The translations under genes were made by a program, and so were the position numbers. From Salmonella enterica subsp. houtenae serovar Houten (GTDB lineage: Bacteria > Pseudomonadota > Gammaproteobacteria > Enterobacterales > Enterobacteriaceae), in contig LS483478.1 of assembly GCA_900478215.1 (NCBI GenBank), forward strand, positions 62,001 to 126,000: a stretch of 64,000 nt of DNA, in the 5' to 3' direction. This document shows positions 1 to 9,284 of the stretch, one piece after another (position 1 is the stretch's first letter; the number at the start of each line of letters is the position of its first letter). Under the pieces are notes generated by a model, which was not told where the DNA came from, did not search any database, and was given only the letters and a program-made list of their open reading frames with translations.

Positions 1-1
1 C

Positions 2-2167
2 GGCGGTTATCTACTGCTGGATGAGGTGCACCGTCTGTCTTATGAAGGGCAGGAAAAGCTGTTCTCTATTCTGGATAAAGGCGAGTACCGTCCGCTTGGC
101 GTGAGCAGCCAGCCGCGATCCATTTCGGTACGCCTGATTTGCGCCACTACCGAGCCGGTCGGGTCGGCGCTGTTACGTACTTTCCAGCGGCGTATTCAGG
201 TGTGTATTGATTTGCCGGGCATTCGCCAGCGCTCCGTTGAAGAACAGATCGAACTGATCGTGGGGTTCTTACAGCGGGAAAGCCGCAAAATAGAACGCAC
301 GGTCAGCATTGATAAACCGTTGCTGCTTTGGTTGCTGAATAAACCCCTGGAAGGCAATATCGGTCAGCTTAAAAGCGATATTCAGTTTCTTTGCGCTCAG
401 GCGTGGGCATCGGGAATGACCGAGCATAACGACACGTTACAACTGGACAAACGGCTGGCGGAGATGTCGGTTAACCCGACGCCGGAACAGCGTCTATTGG
501 TGGATACCCTGTTTGACGGTAAAGCGCGGCTAAATATAGACGCGCGCACGCTGCCCGCATTGAAGACGTCGCTGGCGACCGGGGCGGAAATTGAAGAGAG
601 CGACCTCTTTTACAGCTTCCTGACGCGCGAATATGTTAATTTGCGCAACAGTAACGTCCCCCCGGCGGAGACGCTGGCGATCCTGAAAAATAAACTTAGC
701 TCGATTTTTGAATATGGCCTCTACAGCCGCGATAGCGTGGCGCATCCGCCGCGCTACGGCGACCAGATTGAAGAGCGTGCGACGCTGCTAATCGGTTGCG
801 TAGAACAGGTGTTGGGCTTTTCGCTGCCGGAAAATCTGGTTAACCCCCTGCGTAAACACTTCCTGGCGCTGATAGGCTACGTGCAGCGCGGCCTGATCCC
901 GCAACTTTACTCCTCCAGCCTGATCCTGGATCGCTGCAAAGACGAATATGACAATGCCGCGCTGCTGTGTCGGAAAATCAACGAACTGCTGCATATTCAG
1001 TGTCCGGCGACGGAAGTGGTCTGGTTATGCCTGTTCCTGAAGGAGTGCCGCCATTATCGCCAGCGCATCGATGCCAGCCCCGACTGCGGGGTCATTTTGA
1101 TCGCCCACGGCGCGACTACCGCCACGAGTCAGGCGCAATATGTCAACCGCGTGCTGGAGCGCGAGCTGTTCAGCGCCATCGACATGCCGTTTGAACAGTC
1201 GGTGCATGACACGCTGGAAACGCTGACCCAAATGATTCAGACCCGACAATATCGGCGGCTTATCCTGTTGGTGGACATCGGTTCATTGATCCATTTCGGC
1301 AGCACGATCAGTAAGTTATTTCAGATAGATGTCTTGCTCATGCCGAATATCACGCTAACCAGTCTGCTGGAAGTCGGGCTGGATTTAAGCTATGAAACCA
1401 GCGACTTACCACAGTTGACGGCGCTCTTGCAGAGTAAAAATATCCCCTGCCAGCTTTGTACGCCGCAGCAGGAAAATGGCGGCAAAGTGCTGGTCATCTC
1501 CTGTATTACCGGCATGGGAACGGCGGAAAAAATCAAAAAGGTCCTGGAGGAGAGCTTTGGCGAACTGATGTCGCAGGACACCAGGATGGTGATCCTTGAT
1601 TATAACGAGGTACGTAGTCTGGAGCGCGTTCAGCAGGCATTGAATGCCAGCGAGCGGCTGGCGGGGATTGTCGGTACTTTTCAACCGGGGCTGCCGGATA
1701 TTCCGTTTATTTCGCTGGAGGAGCTTTTCTCCGAACAAGGGCCGGAGCTGGTGTTGAGCCTGTTAACGCCCGATCTGTCCAACGCTGAACGCCGTCTGGA
1801 GATGGAGCGCAGCGCGATGCGCTTTATCAGCGCGCTAACGATGGAGAGTATCATCAACCATATTTCCGTGCTTAACCCGCAGCGTATTCTGAAAGAGATG
1901 GAGGGTGTTTTTAACCATCTGACGTCTTCGCTTTCCCTGAAACCAAGCCGCCAGGTGACACTGCGCTTCCTGATCCACTGCTGCTGTATGGTAGAGCGTA
2001 TTGTGATTAACCGAAAACCGTTACAGATGGCGCTGGAAAGTCAGCCGAATCTGGACGCGCGCGCGTTTAGTGTCATCAAATCCGCTTTTCTGCCGATCGA
2101 AGACGCCTACGCCATCCGTTTATCAGATGCGGAATATTTTTATATCTACGAACTGCTCTATCGCTAA
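2..2167 (+). CDS. dgaR: DgaR, sigma54-dependent LevR-type activator of the dga operon (5' end outside window)
   Basis: The reading frame is open from base 2, so the N-terminal DNA-binding region and the start of the AAA+ domain lie upstream. What remains begins at the Walker B segment (LLLDEVH) and continues through the rest of the AAA+ ATPase domain. It is followed by a PTS regulation domain, a mannose-type EIIA-like domain (motif IAHGATT, with a candidate phosphorylated His), an EIIB-like segment with a Cys-containing loop (ISCITGMG) and a C-terminal second PRD. This is the LevR/ManR architecture, in which PTS phosphorylation tunes a sigma54 activator. The next genes form a mannose-family PTS operon behind a -24/-12 promoter, which matches the known Salmonella D-glucosaminate regulator. 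Confidence 0.9.
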   Translation, partial: GGYLLLDEVHRLSYEGQEKLFSILDKGEYRPLGVSSQPRSISVRLICATTEPVGSALLRTFQRRIQVCIDLPGIRQRSVEEQIELIVGFLQRESRKIERTVSIDKPLLLWLLNKPLEGNIGQLKSDIQFLCAQAWASGMTEHNDTLQLDKRLAEMSVNPTPEQRLLVDTLFDGKARLNIDARTLPALKTSLATGAEIEESDLFYSFLTREYVNLRNSNVPPAETLAILKNKLSSIFEYGLYSRDSVAHPPRYGDQIEERATLLIGCVEQVLGFSLPENLVNPLRKHFLALIGYVQRGLIPQLYSSSLILDRCKDEYDNAALLCRKINELLHIQCPATEVVWLCLFLKECRHYRQRIDASPDCGVILIAHGATTATSQAQYVNRVLERELFSAIDMPFEQSVHDTLETLTQMIQTRQYRRLILLVDIGSLIHFGSTISKLFQIDVLLMPNITLTSLLEVGLDLSYETSDLPQLTALLQSKNIPCQLCTPQQENGGKVLVISCITGMGTAEKIKKVLEESFGELMSQDTRMVILDYNEVRSLERVQQALNASERLAGIVGTFQPGLPDIPFISLEELFSEQGPELVLSLLTPDLSNAERRLEMERSAMRFISALTMESIINHISVLNPQRILKEMEGVFNHLTSSLSLKPSRQVTLRFLIHCCCMVERIVINRKPLQMALESQPNLDARAFSVIKSAFLPIEDAYAIRLSDAEYFYIYELLYR

Positions 2168-2231
2168 TCCTTTTACTGGCGGGGCGTCGCGCCTCGCCAG
2201 GCCTTTCTTCTTCCTCGCGTGACACAAATTC

Positions 2232-2247
2232 TGGCACAACCTTTGCT
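2232..2247 (+). promoter_or_regulatory. sigma54 (-24/-12) promoter of dgaABCDEF
   Basis: TGGCAC, five bases, then TTGCT gives the GG and GC dinucleotides spaced as in RpoN promoters. It lies 138 bp upstream of the dgaA start and directly after the gene for a LevR-type sigma54 activator. The motif is seen directly; its use by RpoN is inferred from context. Confidence 0.85.
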
Positions 2248-2263
2248 CTTCTGATGATGCGTT

Positions 2264-2342
2264 ATGCCGGATGGCGGCGTAAACGCCTTATCCAGCTTAC
2301 CGGGCGCGTCCGGTAGGCCCGGTAAGCGCAGCGCCACCGGGC
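2264..2342. repeat. REP/BIME element in the dga leader
   Basis: The stretch contains REP-type palindromic units in both orientations (GCCGGATGGCGGCGTAAACG, then CGGTAGGCCCGGTAAGCGCA). It lies between the sigma54 promoter and dgaA, so it is transcribed in the 5' leader, which is unusual because REP units normally sit between or after genes. Confidence 0.8.
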
Positions 2343-2385
2343 AATATATGCCGGTGTTCTCATGTAATTGCGCCAGGAGGCCATT

Positions 2386-2811
2386 TTGACTACCACACCA
2401 TCGTTGCCCCACATTCTGCTGCTGACGCATGGCGGCTGGGGACAACCGCTTTGCAACAGCCTGCGTATGGTCACGGGCGAAATTAAAGGCGTGACGGAAA
2501 TCGCGCTAATGCCTGTCGATACGCTGGGCGAGTTTTATCAACGCGTCGAGGCCGTGGTGAAAACGCTGCCGGAAGGCTCGCTGATCCTGACGGATTTTGT
2601 CGGCGGTACGACGTCCAACGTCGCGGCGCGGCTAAGCGCCGATTATCCGGTGGCGGTGATTGCCGGACTGAATGCGTCGCTACTGCTGGAGGCGCTGGAC
2701 AGGCGTGAACAAGGGATGCTAACCGCCTGCGTGGACGAGTTAGTTGAGGTCGGGCGCAGTAGCTGCCTGGATGTGGTCGCCCATGTACGTCAGCTACAAC
2801 AATCACTATAA
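2386..2811 (+). CDS. dgaA: D-glucosaminate PTS EIIA component
   Basis: This is a mannose-family EIIA domain protein of about 141 residues. It passes phosphate from HPr to the EIIB protein during D-glucosaminate import. The N-terminal HILLLTHGGWG segment carries the likely phosphorylated His (about residue 15), and TDFVGGTTSN is the conserved second loop. I chose the TTG at 2386 because a full AGGAGG lies six bases before it; upstream in-frame starts have no comparable ribosome site. It is the first gene of the sigma54-driven operon, with dgaB starting 10 bp after it. Confidence 0.85.
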   Translation: MTTTPSLPHILLLTHGGWGQPLCNSLRMVTGEIKGVTEIALMPVDTLGEFYQRVEAVVKTLPEGSLILTDFVGGTTSNVAARLSADYPVAVIAGLNASLLLEALDRREQGMLTACVDELVEVGRSSCLDVVAHVRQLQQSL

Positions 2812-2821
2812 GGAAAACATC

Positions 2822-3307
2822 ATGGCCAATATCGTTTTATGTCGCATCGACAGCCGTCTTATTCATGGGCAGGTTGTCACGAAGTGGGTCGGACAATCTC
2901 AGGCGAACCGGATAGCCGTTGTGAGTGATGAACTGGACGCCGATCCGTTTATGAAAAATATCTACCTGATGGCCGCGCCGCCAAATATCAAAGTAGATTG
3001 CTTCGGCAACCAGAGTTTTGCCGCTGCATGGAAAGAAAATCAGCTTGGCGACGGTAACGTGCTGGTGCTTTTTCCCTCTCTGGCGGCGGTGCAGGACGCC
3101 ATACAACTGGGCTTTGACGTCACCCGCATTCAGGTTGGTGGTCTCGGCGGCGGGCCAAACCGCAAGGCGGTTTTTCAGAATATTACGCTGGATGAAAAAG
3201 ATGTCGGCATTCTTAACGACCTGAAAAACCGTGGCGTTCAGGTATTTTTCCAGACCATCCCGGAAGATAAGCCGCAGCCGCTCGACGATATCCTGAAAAA
3301 ATTCTGA
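2822..3307 (+). CDS. dgaB: D-glucosaminate PTS EIIB component
   Basis: This is a mannose-family (PTSIIB_sorb) EIIB of 161 residues. The motif DSRLIHGQV places the phosphorylated His at residue 15, which takes phosphate from DgaA and gives it to the sugar entering through DgaC/DgaD. The ATG at 2822 follows an AAGGAAA ribosome site and fits the family N-terminus. The length is normal for the family. It is cytoplasmic and peripheral, and is co-transcribed with the other dga genes. Confidence 0.9.
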   Translation: MANIVLCRIDSRLIHGQVVTKWVGQSQANRIAVVSDELDADPFMKNIYLMAAPPNIKVDCFGNQSFAAAWKENQLGDGNVLVLFPSLAAVQDAIQLGFDVTRIQVGGLGGGPNRKAVFQNITLDEKDVGILNDLKNRGVQVFFQTIPEDKPQPLDDILKKF

Positions 3308-3330
3308 CCCTCTGATAATGGGATAACATT

Positions 3331-4080
3331 ATGGATACCTTACTTTTTGCAAGCCTGATGGGGTTGTATTACTGGTTTGCCCGTTTACGCCTCGGCTATA
3401 CCTTCTCCGCGATGCTGTTACAACCGGTGGTGATCGCGGTATTTGTCGGGCTTTTGCTTGGCAACATGCAGACCGCGATGATCATCGGCGCCGGGATGCA
3501 GCTCGTTTATTTGGGCGTGACCTCAACGCCGGGCGGCAACGTGCCGTCGGACCCGGCGCTGGCGGCGTGTATCTCCATTCCTATCGCTGTGAAGGCCGGT
3601 ATGGACCCAAACCTGGCGATCGCGCTGGCAATCCCGTTTGGCGTGATTGGCGTATTTCTCGATCAGCTCAGGCGCACGCTGAACGCCGCCTGGGTGCATA
3701 TGGCGGATAAACATGCGGAAACGGCAAACATGGCGGGCATCATGCGTTGCGCCTTTCTTTACCCGGCGTTGTTGGGGCTGGTGCTGCGCTTCCCGGTGGT
3801 CTTTGCCGCCAACTACTTTGGTCAGGATGTGGTGGAAAGTTTTCTTAAACTGATGCCGCACTGGTTAACCCACTCCTTTGAAATCATGGGCGGTATTCTG
3901 CCGGCGCTGGGCTTTGCCATCACCATTATGGTGATCGGTAAAAAGAGCCTGTTGCCGTGGTTTATCGGCGGGTTCTTCGCGGTGTTGTATCTCAAGGTCG
4001 ACATCATGGCGATGGCCATCTTCGGCACCTGTGTCGCTTTCCTGATTAAAGGCCTGGCGAAAAATGAAGGAGCAGCATGA
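3331..4080 (+). CDS. dgaC: D-glucosaminate PTS EIIC permease subunit
   Basis: This is a 249-residue, strongly hydrophobic protein of the mannose/sorbose EIIC family. The segment GAGMQLVYLGVTSTPGGNVPSD matches the conserved EIIC signature. It forms the inner-membrane translocation channel together with the EIID subunit DgaD. The stop overlaps the start of dgaD by four bases, so the two are probably translationally coupled, as is usual for EIIC-EIID pairs. Confidence 0.9.
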   Translation: MDTLLFASLMGLYYWFARLRLGYTFSAMLLQPVVIAVFVGLLLGNMQTAMIIGAGMQLVYLGVTSTPGGNVPSDPALAACISIPIAVKAGMDPNLAIALAIPFGVIGVFLDQLRRTLNAAWVHMADKHAETANMAGIMRCAFLYPALLGLVLRFPVVFAANYFGQDVVESFLKLMPHWLTHSFEIMGGILPALGFAITIMVIGKKSLLPWFIGGFFAVLYLKVDIMAMAIFGTCVAFLIKGLAKNEGAA

Positions 4081-4937
4081 TGAGCAGTGACGTAATGCAA
4101 CATGAACTGGTTGAGCGTGCGCGGGAAAGCGGGGCGCTGACCAAAGCGGACATCACCAAAGCCTGGTTTATCTACTGGCTGGGCGCCGAGGTTTCCAGCT
4201 CCTATGAGCGCTTACAAAGCCTGATTTTCTGCGCCTCGATGACACCAATCATCAAAAAACTCTACCCGCAAAAAGAGGAGCAGGTAGAAGCGCTGAAACG
4301 CCACCTTAACTTCTTTAACTCTGAACAGACCTTCGGCGCGGTGATTCAGGGCATCTCTATTGCCATGGAAGAACAAAAAACGTGCGGCGAACCGATTAAC
4401 GACTCATCTATCACCGGCATTAAAACCGGCCTGATGGGGCCGCTTGCCGGGATGGGCGACTCGATTATCTGGGCGGCGGTGATGCCGCTGTTGATAGCGA
4501 TCTTTATTCCATTCGCGGCAAATGGCAGCGCGATGGGCGGTATTATCCCGCTGATTCTCTACCCGGCGATCACCCTGGCGATCAGCTACGGCATGGTCCA
4601 CAAGGGATATACGCTGGGGCGTGATTCGATTATCGGCCTGCTGCAAGGGGGGCGAATCAAAGAACTGATCTACGGGGCCAACGTGCTGGGTTTGATTATG
4701 ATGGGCGCGCTTTCCGCCAGCTACGTCAAAATCACCACGCCGTTAAAAATTAGCGCTCTGAAAGGATCTGAAGTGGTGGTTCAGCAGATCCTCGACTCTA
4801 TCGCGCCGGGCTTACTGCCACTGGCGGCGGTATTCGCCATCTATTTTTATCTGGTGAAAAAAGGGCCGCGCTATACCACCATTTTGCTGTCGATTGTCGC
4901 ACTTAGCATAGTCTGTTCGCTGTTAGGAGTGCTGTAA
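4077..4937 (+). CDS. dgaD: D-glucosaminate PTS EIID permease subunit
   Basis: This is a 286-residue EIID of the mannose family. It has the cytoplasmic N-terminal part with NFFNSEQTFGAVIQGI, then GLMGPLAGMGDSI, then C-terminal membrane helices. It pairs with DgaC to move D-glucosaminate across the inner membrane while it is phosphorylated. Two consecutive ATGs (4077 and 4080) could start it; both overlap the end of dgaC and the difference is one residue. Confidence 0.9.
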   Translation: MMSSDVMQHELVERARESGALTKADITKAWFIYWLGAEVSSSYERLQSLIFCASMTPIIKKLYPQKEEQVEALKRHLNFFNSEQTFGAVIQGISIAMEEQKTCGEPINDSSITGIKTGLMGPLAGMGDSIIWAAVMPLLIAIFIPFAANGSAMGGIIPLILYPAITLAISYGMVHKGYTLGRDSIIGLLQGGRIKELIYGANVLGLIMMGALSASYVKITTPLKISALKGSEVVVQQILDSIAPGLLPLAAVFAIYFYLVKKGPRYTTILLSIVALSIVCSLLGVL

Positions 4938-4940
4938 ATC

Positions 4941-6050
4941 ATGACGCCGAATATCTATCAACAACTGGGGTTGAAAAAGGTTATTAACGCCTGCGGCAAA
5001 ATGACAATTCTGGGCGTCTCAAGCGTTGCGCCGGAGGTTATGCAGGCCACCGCGCGCGCGGCTTCCGCTTTCGTCGAGATTGACGCGCTGGTGGAAAAAA
5101 CCGGCGAGCTGGTATCGCGCTATACGGGTGCTGAAGACAGCTATATCACCTCGTGCGCCTCGGCGGGTATTGCCATTGCCGTCGCTGCCGCCATCACCCA
5201 CGGCGATCGGGCGCGCGTCGCCCTGATGCCGGATAGTACCGGTATGGCCAATGAGGTAGTGATGCTGCGCGGGCATAATGTGGACTACGGCGCGCCAGTC
5301 ACCAGCGCCATTCGTCTTGGCGGCGGACACATAGTGGAAGTAGGGTCGAGCAATCTGGCGGCCCGCTGGCAACTGGAAAGCGCCATTAGCGAAAAGACCG
5401 CCGCGCTACTGTATGTGAAATCACACCATTGCGTACAGAAAGGCATGTTGAGCATTGACGATTTTGTACAGGTGGCGCAGGCCAACCACCTGCCGTTGAT
5501 TGTCGATGCCGCGGCGGAAGAGGATTTGCGCGGCTGGGTGGCGAGCGGCGCGGATATGGTTATCTACAGTGGCGCGAAAGCCTTTAATGCGCCAACCTCC
5601 GGCTTTATCACTGGTAAGAAAACGTGGATTGCCGCCTGCAAAGCGCAGCACCAGGGGATTGCCAGGGCGATGAAAATCGGCAAGGAAAACATGGTTGGGC
5701 TGGTGTATGCGCTGGAGAATTACCACCAGGGCCAGACGACCGTGACCGCGGCACAGTTACAGCCGGTCGCGGAAGCGATTTCCGCCATCCCTGGGCTTTA
5801 TGCCGATATCGAACAGGATGAGGCCGGGCGTGCAATCTGGCGTATTCGTGTGCGGGTGAACGCGCCAGAATTGGGGTTGAACGCGCAGGACGTCGAAGCG
5901 CAGTTGCGCGGCGGCGAGATAGCGATTTACGCCCGCAAATATCAGCTTCATCAGGGGGTTTTTAGCCTCGATCCACGAACGGTAGCCGAAGGGGAAATGG
6001 CATTGATTGTGGCGCGACTCAGGGAGATTGCGGAACATGCAGCAGATTAA
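4941..6050 (+). CDS. dgaE: D-glucosaminate-6-phosphate ammonia-lyase
   Basis: This is a 369-residue PLP enzyme of the SelA-like/fold-type I group. Lys213 in SGAKAF is the likely Schiff-base residue, and DAAAEEDL near 188 contributes the cofactor Asp. In the known pathway it converts D-glucosaminate 6-phosphate to 2-keto-3-deoxygluconate 6-phosphate and ammonia. It starts three bases after dgaD and its end overlaps dgaF by 14 bp, so the two catabolic enzymes are tightly coupled to the transporter genes. Confidence 0.9.
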   Translation: MTPNIYQQLGLKKVINACGKMTILGVSSVAPEVMQATARAASAFVEIDALVEKTGELVSRYTGAEDSYITSCASAGIAIAVAAAITHGDRARVALMPDSTGMANEVVMLRGHNVDYGAPVTSAIRLGGGHIVEVGSSNLAARWQLESAISEKTAALLYVKSHHCVQKGMLSIDDFVQVAQANHLPLIVDAAAEEDLRGWVASGADMVIYSGAKAFNAPTSGFITGKKTWIAACKAQHQGIARAMKIGKENMVGLVYALENYHQGQTTVTAAQLQPVAEAISAIPGLYADIEQDEAGRAIWRIRVRVNAPELGLNAQDVEAQLRGGEIAIYARKYQLHQGVFSLDPRTVAEGEMALIVARLREIAEHAAD

Positions 6051-6780
6051 TTTTTATCGTCAGCGGGTAGCGATTAACGTGCTGGCAAAGGATATCGCCA
6101 ACGCGAAGGCTATCTATGAAGCCGCCGAAGGCCATGCGGTCATTGGCGTACTTTCCGCGCAGTTCTCTACGGTAGAAGAGGGCGTGCCGGAGGTGAAACG
6201 CTGGATGGCGGAGGTGCCGTCTATCTCGGTGGGACTGGGCGCAGGCGACCCGGCGCAGTACTACAAAGCGGCGATGATTGCCGCCCATGTTCACCCGGCC
6301 CATGTCAACCAGACCTTTACCGGCAGCGGCTTCGCGGCGGGCGCGCTGGCGGCGACAGGCGGCGAGCAAACACATATTAACGCCCTGGTTAGCCCGACGG
6401 GAACGCCTGGCGAGGTATTGATTTCTACCGGCGTCAGCAGCAGCCAGGGAACGCCAGCCCGCGTTTCCTGTGATGCGGCGGTACGCATGATGCAGGATAT
6501 GGGCGCACATGCGGCGAAGTTTTTCCCGATGGGCGGCGAAAAGTCGTTACCGGAATTATATGCGCTGGCGACAACCGCCGCCCGCTACGGCATGACGCTC
6601 ATCGAGCCGACCGGCGGTATCTCACTGGATAATTTCGGTATTATCCTGCAAACCTGCCTGGAAGCAGGCGTGCCGCGCGTCATGCCGCATGTTTACAGCT
6701 CAATTATCGATCCGCAAACCGGCAATACGCGCCCTGAAGACGTCATTCGGTTGATGGAGATAGTCAAAGCGCTGGTGTGA
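6037..6780 (+). CDS. dgaF: 2-keto-3-deoxygluconate-6-phosphate aldolase of the dga pathway
   Basis: This is a 247-residue KDGP-aldolase-family (DUF4310-neighbourhood/DgaF) protein. It splits the product of DgaE into pyruvate and glyceraldehyde 3-phosphate. The segment AAKFFPMGG holds a probable Schiff-base Lys and LIEPTGGISLDNF is a phosphate-binding loop. The ATG at 6037 is chosen because it matches the family N-terminus (QINFYRQRVAINVLAKD) and overlaps dgaE by 14 bp. It is the last gene of the operon. Confidence 0.88.
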   Translation: MQQINFYRQRVAINVLAKDIANAKAIYEAAEGHAVIGVLSAQFSTVEEGVPEVKRWMAEVPSISVGLGAGDPAQYYKAAMIAAHVHPAHVNQTFTGSGFAAGALAATGGEQTHINALVSPTGTPGEVLISTGVSSSQGTPARVSCDAAVRMMQDMGAHAAKFFPMGGEKSLPELYALATTAARYGMTLIEPTGGISLDNFGIILQTCLEAGVPRVMPHVYSSIIDPQTGNTRPEDVIRLMEIVKALV

Positions 6781-6832
6781 GGTTTATCGCCGAAGAGCGC
6801 TGCGTTTACCAGGTCTACAGATAGCGTGTATT

Positions 6833-6872
6833 TGTAGGCCCGGTTAGCGTTACGCTACCGGGCGATAATGCG
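6833..6872. repeat. REP element after dgaF
   Basis: A GTAGGCCCGG arm and a CTACCGGGC arm form a REP hairpin 50 bp after the dgaF stop. It probably stabilises the 3' end of the dga mRNA. No oligo-T tract follows, so I do not call it a terminator. Confidence 0.75.
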
Positions 6873-7015
6873 TAGCAGGATGGGCAAAAATGTACGTATT
6901 GCAGCCGTCAGTTATTCCCTTTCTAGCCTCCTCGCAGGGTTAAATTTTCCTGAATGCTGTCTGTATTTTTGGCGAGTACAGTGGTGTCATCTTATTCCTC
7001 AGGTGACGGATCGCC

Positions 7016-7945
7016 ATGAAAAAAAGCCCCACCTCCACGCCTCATGATGCGGTATTCAAAACGTTTTTACGCCATCCGGATACTGCGCGGGATTTTCTCA
7101 ATATTCATCTTCCCCATTCGCTAAGGATACGTTGTGATCTGACGACGTTGAAACTGGCGCCGGACAGTTTTATCGAGAAAAATTTACGCGCGTTTTATTC
7201 CGACGTCCTTTGGTCGCTAAAAACATGTGAAGGCGACGGTTATATCTATGTCGTTATAGAGCATCAGAGTACGCCGGACGCGCATATGGCGTTCCGGTTA
7301 ATGCGTTACGCGACTGCCGCGATGCAGCGCCATCTGGATGCTGGCCATAAAACGTTACCGCTGGTGATTCCCATGCTGTTTTACCATGGCGCGAAAAGCC
7401 CGTATCCCTTTTCGCTTTGCTGGCTGGATGAGTTTGACGATCCTGCACTGGCGCGTCAGCTTTATGCTACGGCATTTCCACTGGTAGACATTACAGTGGT
7501 ACCGGATAACGAGATTATGCAGCATCGACGTATCGCGATGCTGGAGCTGGTACAAAAGCATATACGTCAGCGCGACCTGATGGGGTTGGTCGAGCGCTTA
7601 GCGGTACTTCTGATTACGGGAAACACTAATGACAGTCAGCTAAAAGCGCTGTTTAATTATTTGCTAATACAGCATGGCAGTACGCCTCGTTTTGGCAAGT
7701 TTATCCGTGAGGTGGCGCGTCGTGTTCCCCAACACAAGGAGAGATTAATGACGATCGTAGACAGAATACGTGAATCGGGGCGCAGAAAAGGTAAGCGTGA
7801 AGGCGTGCAACAAGGCATACATCAAGGTAAGCAGGAGGAGGCCTTGCGTATTGCGCATACGATGCTGGAACAGGGGATCGATCGGGAGATGGTGCTGATG
7901 ATTACCGGGCTTTCTGACGAAGAGATTAAGGCAAAGCGCCATTAA
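7016..7945 (+). CDS. Rpn-family recombination-promoting nuclease (YhgA-like)
   Basis: This is a 309-residue protein of the Rpn/transposase_31 family (PD-(D/E)XK fold). The N-terminus HDAVFKTFLRHPDTARDFL is the family signature. D63, E82 and Q84 (SDVLW...VVIEHQS) fit the nuclease core, and the C-terminus is a charged Gly/Gln-rich tail (REGVQQGIHQGKQEEAL) typical of the group. E. coli relatives promote RecA-independent recombination and some act in phage defence; the role of this copy is not known. It stands alone with its own upstream region, so it is probably monocistronic. Confidence 0.88.
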   Translation: MKKSPTSTPHDAVFKTFLRHPDTARDFLNIHLPHSLRIRCDLTTLKLAPDSFIEKNLRAFYSDVLWSLKTCEGDGYIYVVIEHQSTPDAHMAFRLMRYATAAMQRHLDAGHKTLPLVIPMLFYHGAKSPYPFSLCWLDEFDDPALARQLYATAFPLVDITVVPDNEIMQHRRIAMLELVQKHIRQRDLMGLVERLAVLLITGNTNDSQLKALFNYLLIQHGSTPRFGKFIREVARRVPQHKERLMTIVDRIRESGRRKGKREGVQQGIHQGKQEEALRIAHTMLEQGIDREMVLMITGLSDEEIKAKRH

Positions 7946-7987
7946 ACTTTTCCCTCTTCCGCCCGGTAAGCGTGATTATCAGCGGCG

Positions 7988-8890
7988 TTAAGCGGCCCGC
8001 GCGCGTCGACGGGAATCGAGGGAGATCAGAATTACTGATGAGAGAATGAGCAGCGTGCCCAGCCAGTCCGGCAAGGTAAAACTAATCCCCAATAGCAGCA
8101 GCGACAGTAGGGCGCTGCTTAACGGTTCCGCGCAGCTTAAAATGCTGGCTTTGGGGCCGCCAATCAGTTGCGCGCCTTTCAAATACAGGCTGAACGTCAG
8201 CGACGTACCGATCACCACCAGGTAGAAAAAAGCCAGAATCAGGCTGCCGCTCACCGCAAAGTGCGTTCCTTCTTTAGCGTAGAAGGGCAGCAGGATAAGG
8301 CCGCCAAAGGACATACTCCAGCCGACCACCGGTAGCGTGCCGTATTGGGCGATCAGCCTGGAAGGCCAGGTCGTATAAAAAGCGGCGGCAAACGCGGAGG
8401 CGATACCCCAGAACAGCGCGGCTGAAGAGATTGAAAGCGACGTTGGGTTGCCATGAGTCACTAGTAAAAAGGTGCCGATAAGCGATGTAAGAATGGCGGT
8501 TAGGACCAGAATGCCTGGTCGTGTTCTTCGCGCTAATGCAAACCACGCTACAATAATGGTCGGCGATAAAAATTGCAGTACCGTTGCGGTGGCGGCATTG
8601 GATTTTTCAATCGTGAGCAGAAATGTCAACTGAACGGTGAGCGCGCCCACCACTGAAAAAATCAGTAGACTCAGAGCATCTTTGCGGTTTTTAAAAATCG
8701 AAAAAATTTTATCGCCATGCATAAAGGAGAACATCACCAGGATCAGTCCGGCGAATAACAAACGTATCATCGTCAGGAACTGTGACGACATACGGCTTTG
8801 CTCCATAATGTACTGCGCGCAAACGCCTGAACTTCCCCACAATACGGCGGCAATCAGAACATTTAGCATTCCTTTTCTGGTGGAACCCAT
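7988..8890 (-). CDS. yicL: YicL, EamA/DMT-family inner-membrane transporter
   Basis: This is a 300-residue protein with ten predicted membrane segments in two EamA repeats. It matches E. coli YicL nearly throughout (MGSTRKGMLNVLIAAVLWG at the N-terminus, a C-terminal run of Arg residues). The substrate is unknown; EamA proteins usually export metabolites. I chose the ATG at 8890 over an upstream in-frame ATG at 8977 because the former is the conserved family start. It is convergent with the Rpn gene and divergent from mgtC. Confidence 0.88.
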   Translation of the reverse strand: MGSTRKGMLNVLIAAVLWGSSGVCAQYIMEQSRMSSQFLTMIRLLFAGLILVMFSFMHGDKIFSIFKNRKDALSLLIFSVVGALTVQLTFLLTIEKSNAATATVLQFLSPTIIVAWFALARRTRPGILVLTAILTSLIGTFLLVTHGNPTSLSISSAALFWGIASAFAAAFYTTWPSRLIAQYGTLPVVGWSMSFGGLILLPFYAKEGTHFAVSGSLILAFFYLVVIGTSLTFSLYLKGAQLIGGPKASILSCAEPLSSALLSLLLLGISFTLPDWLGTLLILSSVILISLDSRRRARAA

Positions 8891-9134
8891 TTTTTCCTCG
8901 TCATGTTGTTTTATTTTTTTGCGTGCAGGCATCATAGCAGAGCTACTGCTGGTATTAAGCGGGAATTTATTGTTCAATGATCTCAGGCGAGCCTGCTATC
9001 GACATAATATTGTCATTTTTTTGTCATAAGAAAAAATATCAGACAAACTTAAACAAATCGTCACTAAATCCGCCTTTGCACTTTACGGAGCCTATTGACT
9101 GACTATAATGAGCGCAAATTCATGCAGGAGTAAT

Positions 9135-9176
9135 ATGTTGGACAGTCACTTTTACGTAAATCATCTGGCAAGTTAA
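9135..9176 (+). CDS. mgtM: MgtM leader peptide
   Basis: This is a 13-codon frame (MLDSHFYVNHLAS) preceded by GCAGGAG, seven bases upstream. It occupies the position of mgtM in the Salmonella mgtC leader. There, uncoupling of translation and transcription over this frame reports ATP levels and lets transcription reach mgtC. It acts in cis through ribosome position, not as a peptide. Confidence 0.75.
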   Translation: MLDSHFYVNHLAS

Positions 9177-9284
9177 CGCACGCTATTCCTGCGCTGCTTG
9201 CCGAACCGGCGGGCAGCAATCTCCCCTTGTGATGATTGTCTCCCAAGAATGTTACAACACGCGCATTGTCGCGAGGTAATCGTC

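Noticed and set aside
9040..9056. PhoP box upstream of mgtC
   Set aside because: One half-site (GTTTA) is clear on the minus strand but the second is poor (GTCTGA), and its distance from the -10 is not convincing, so it is not listed as a site.
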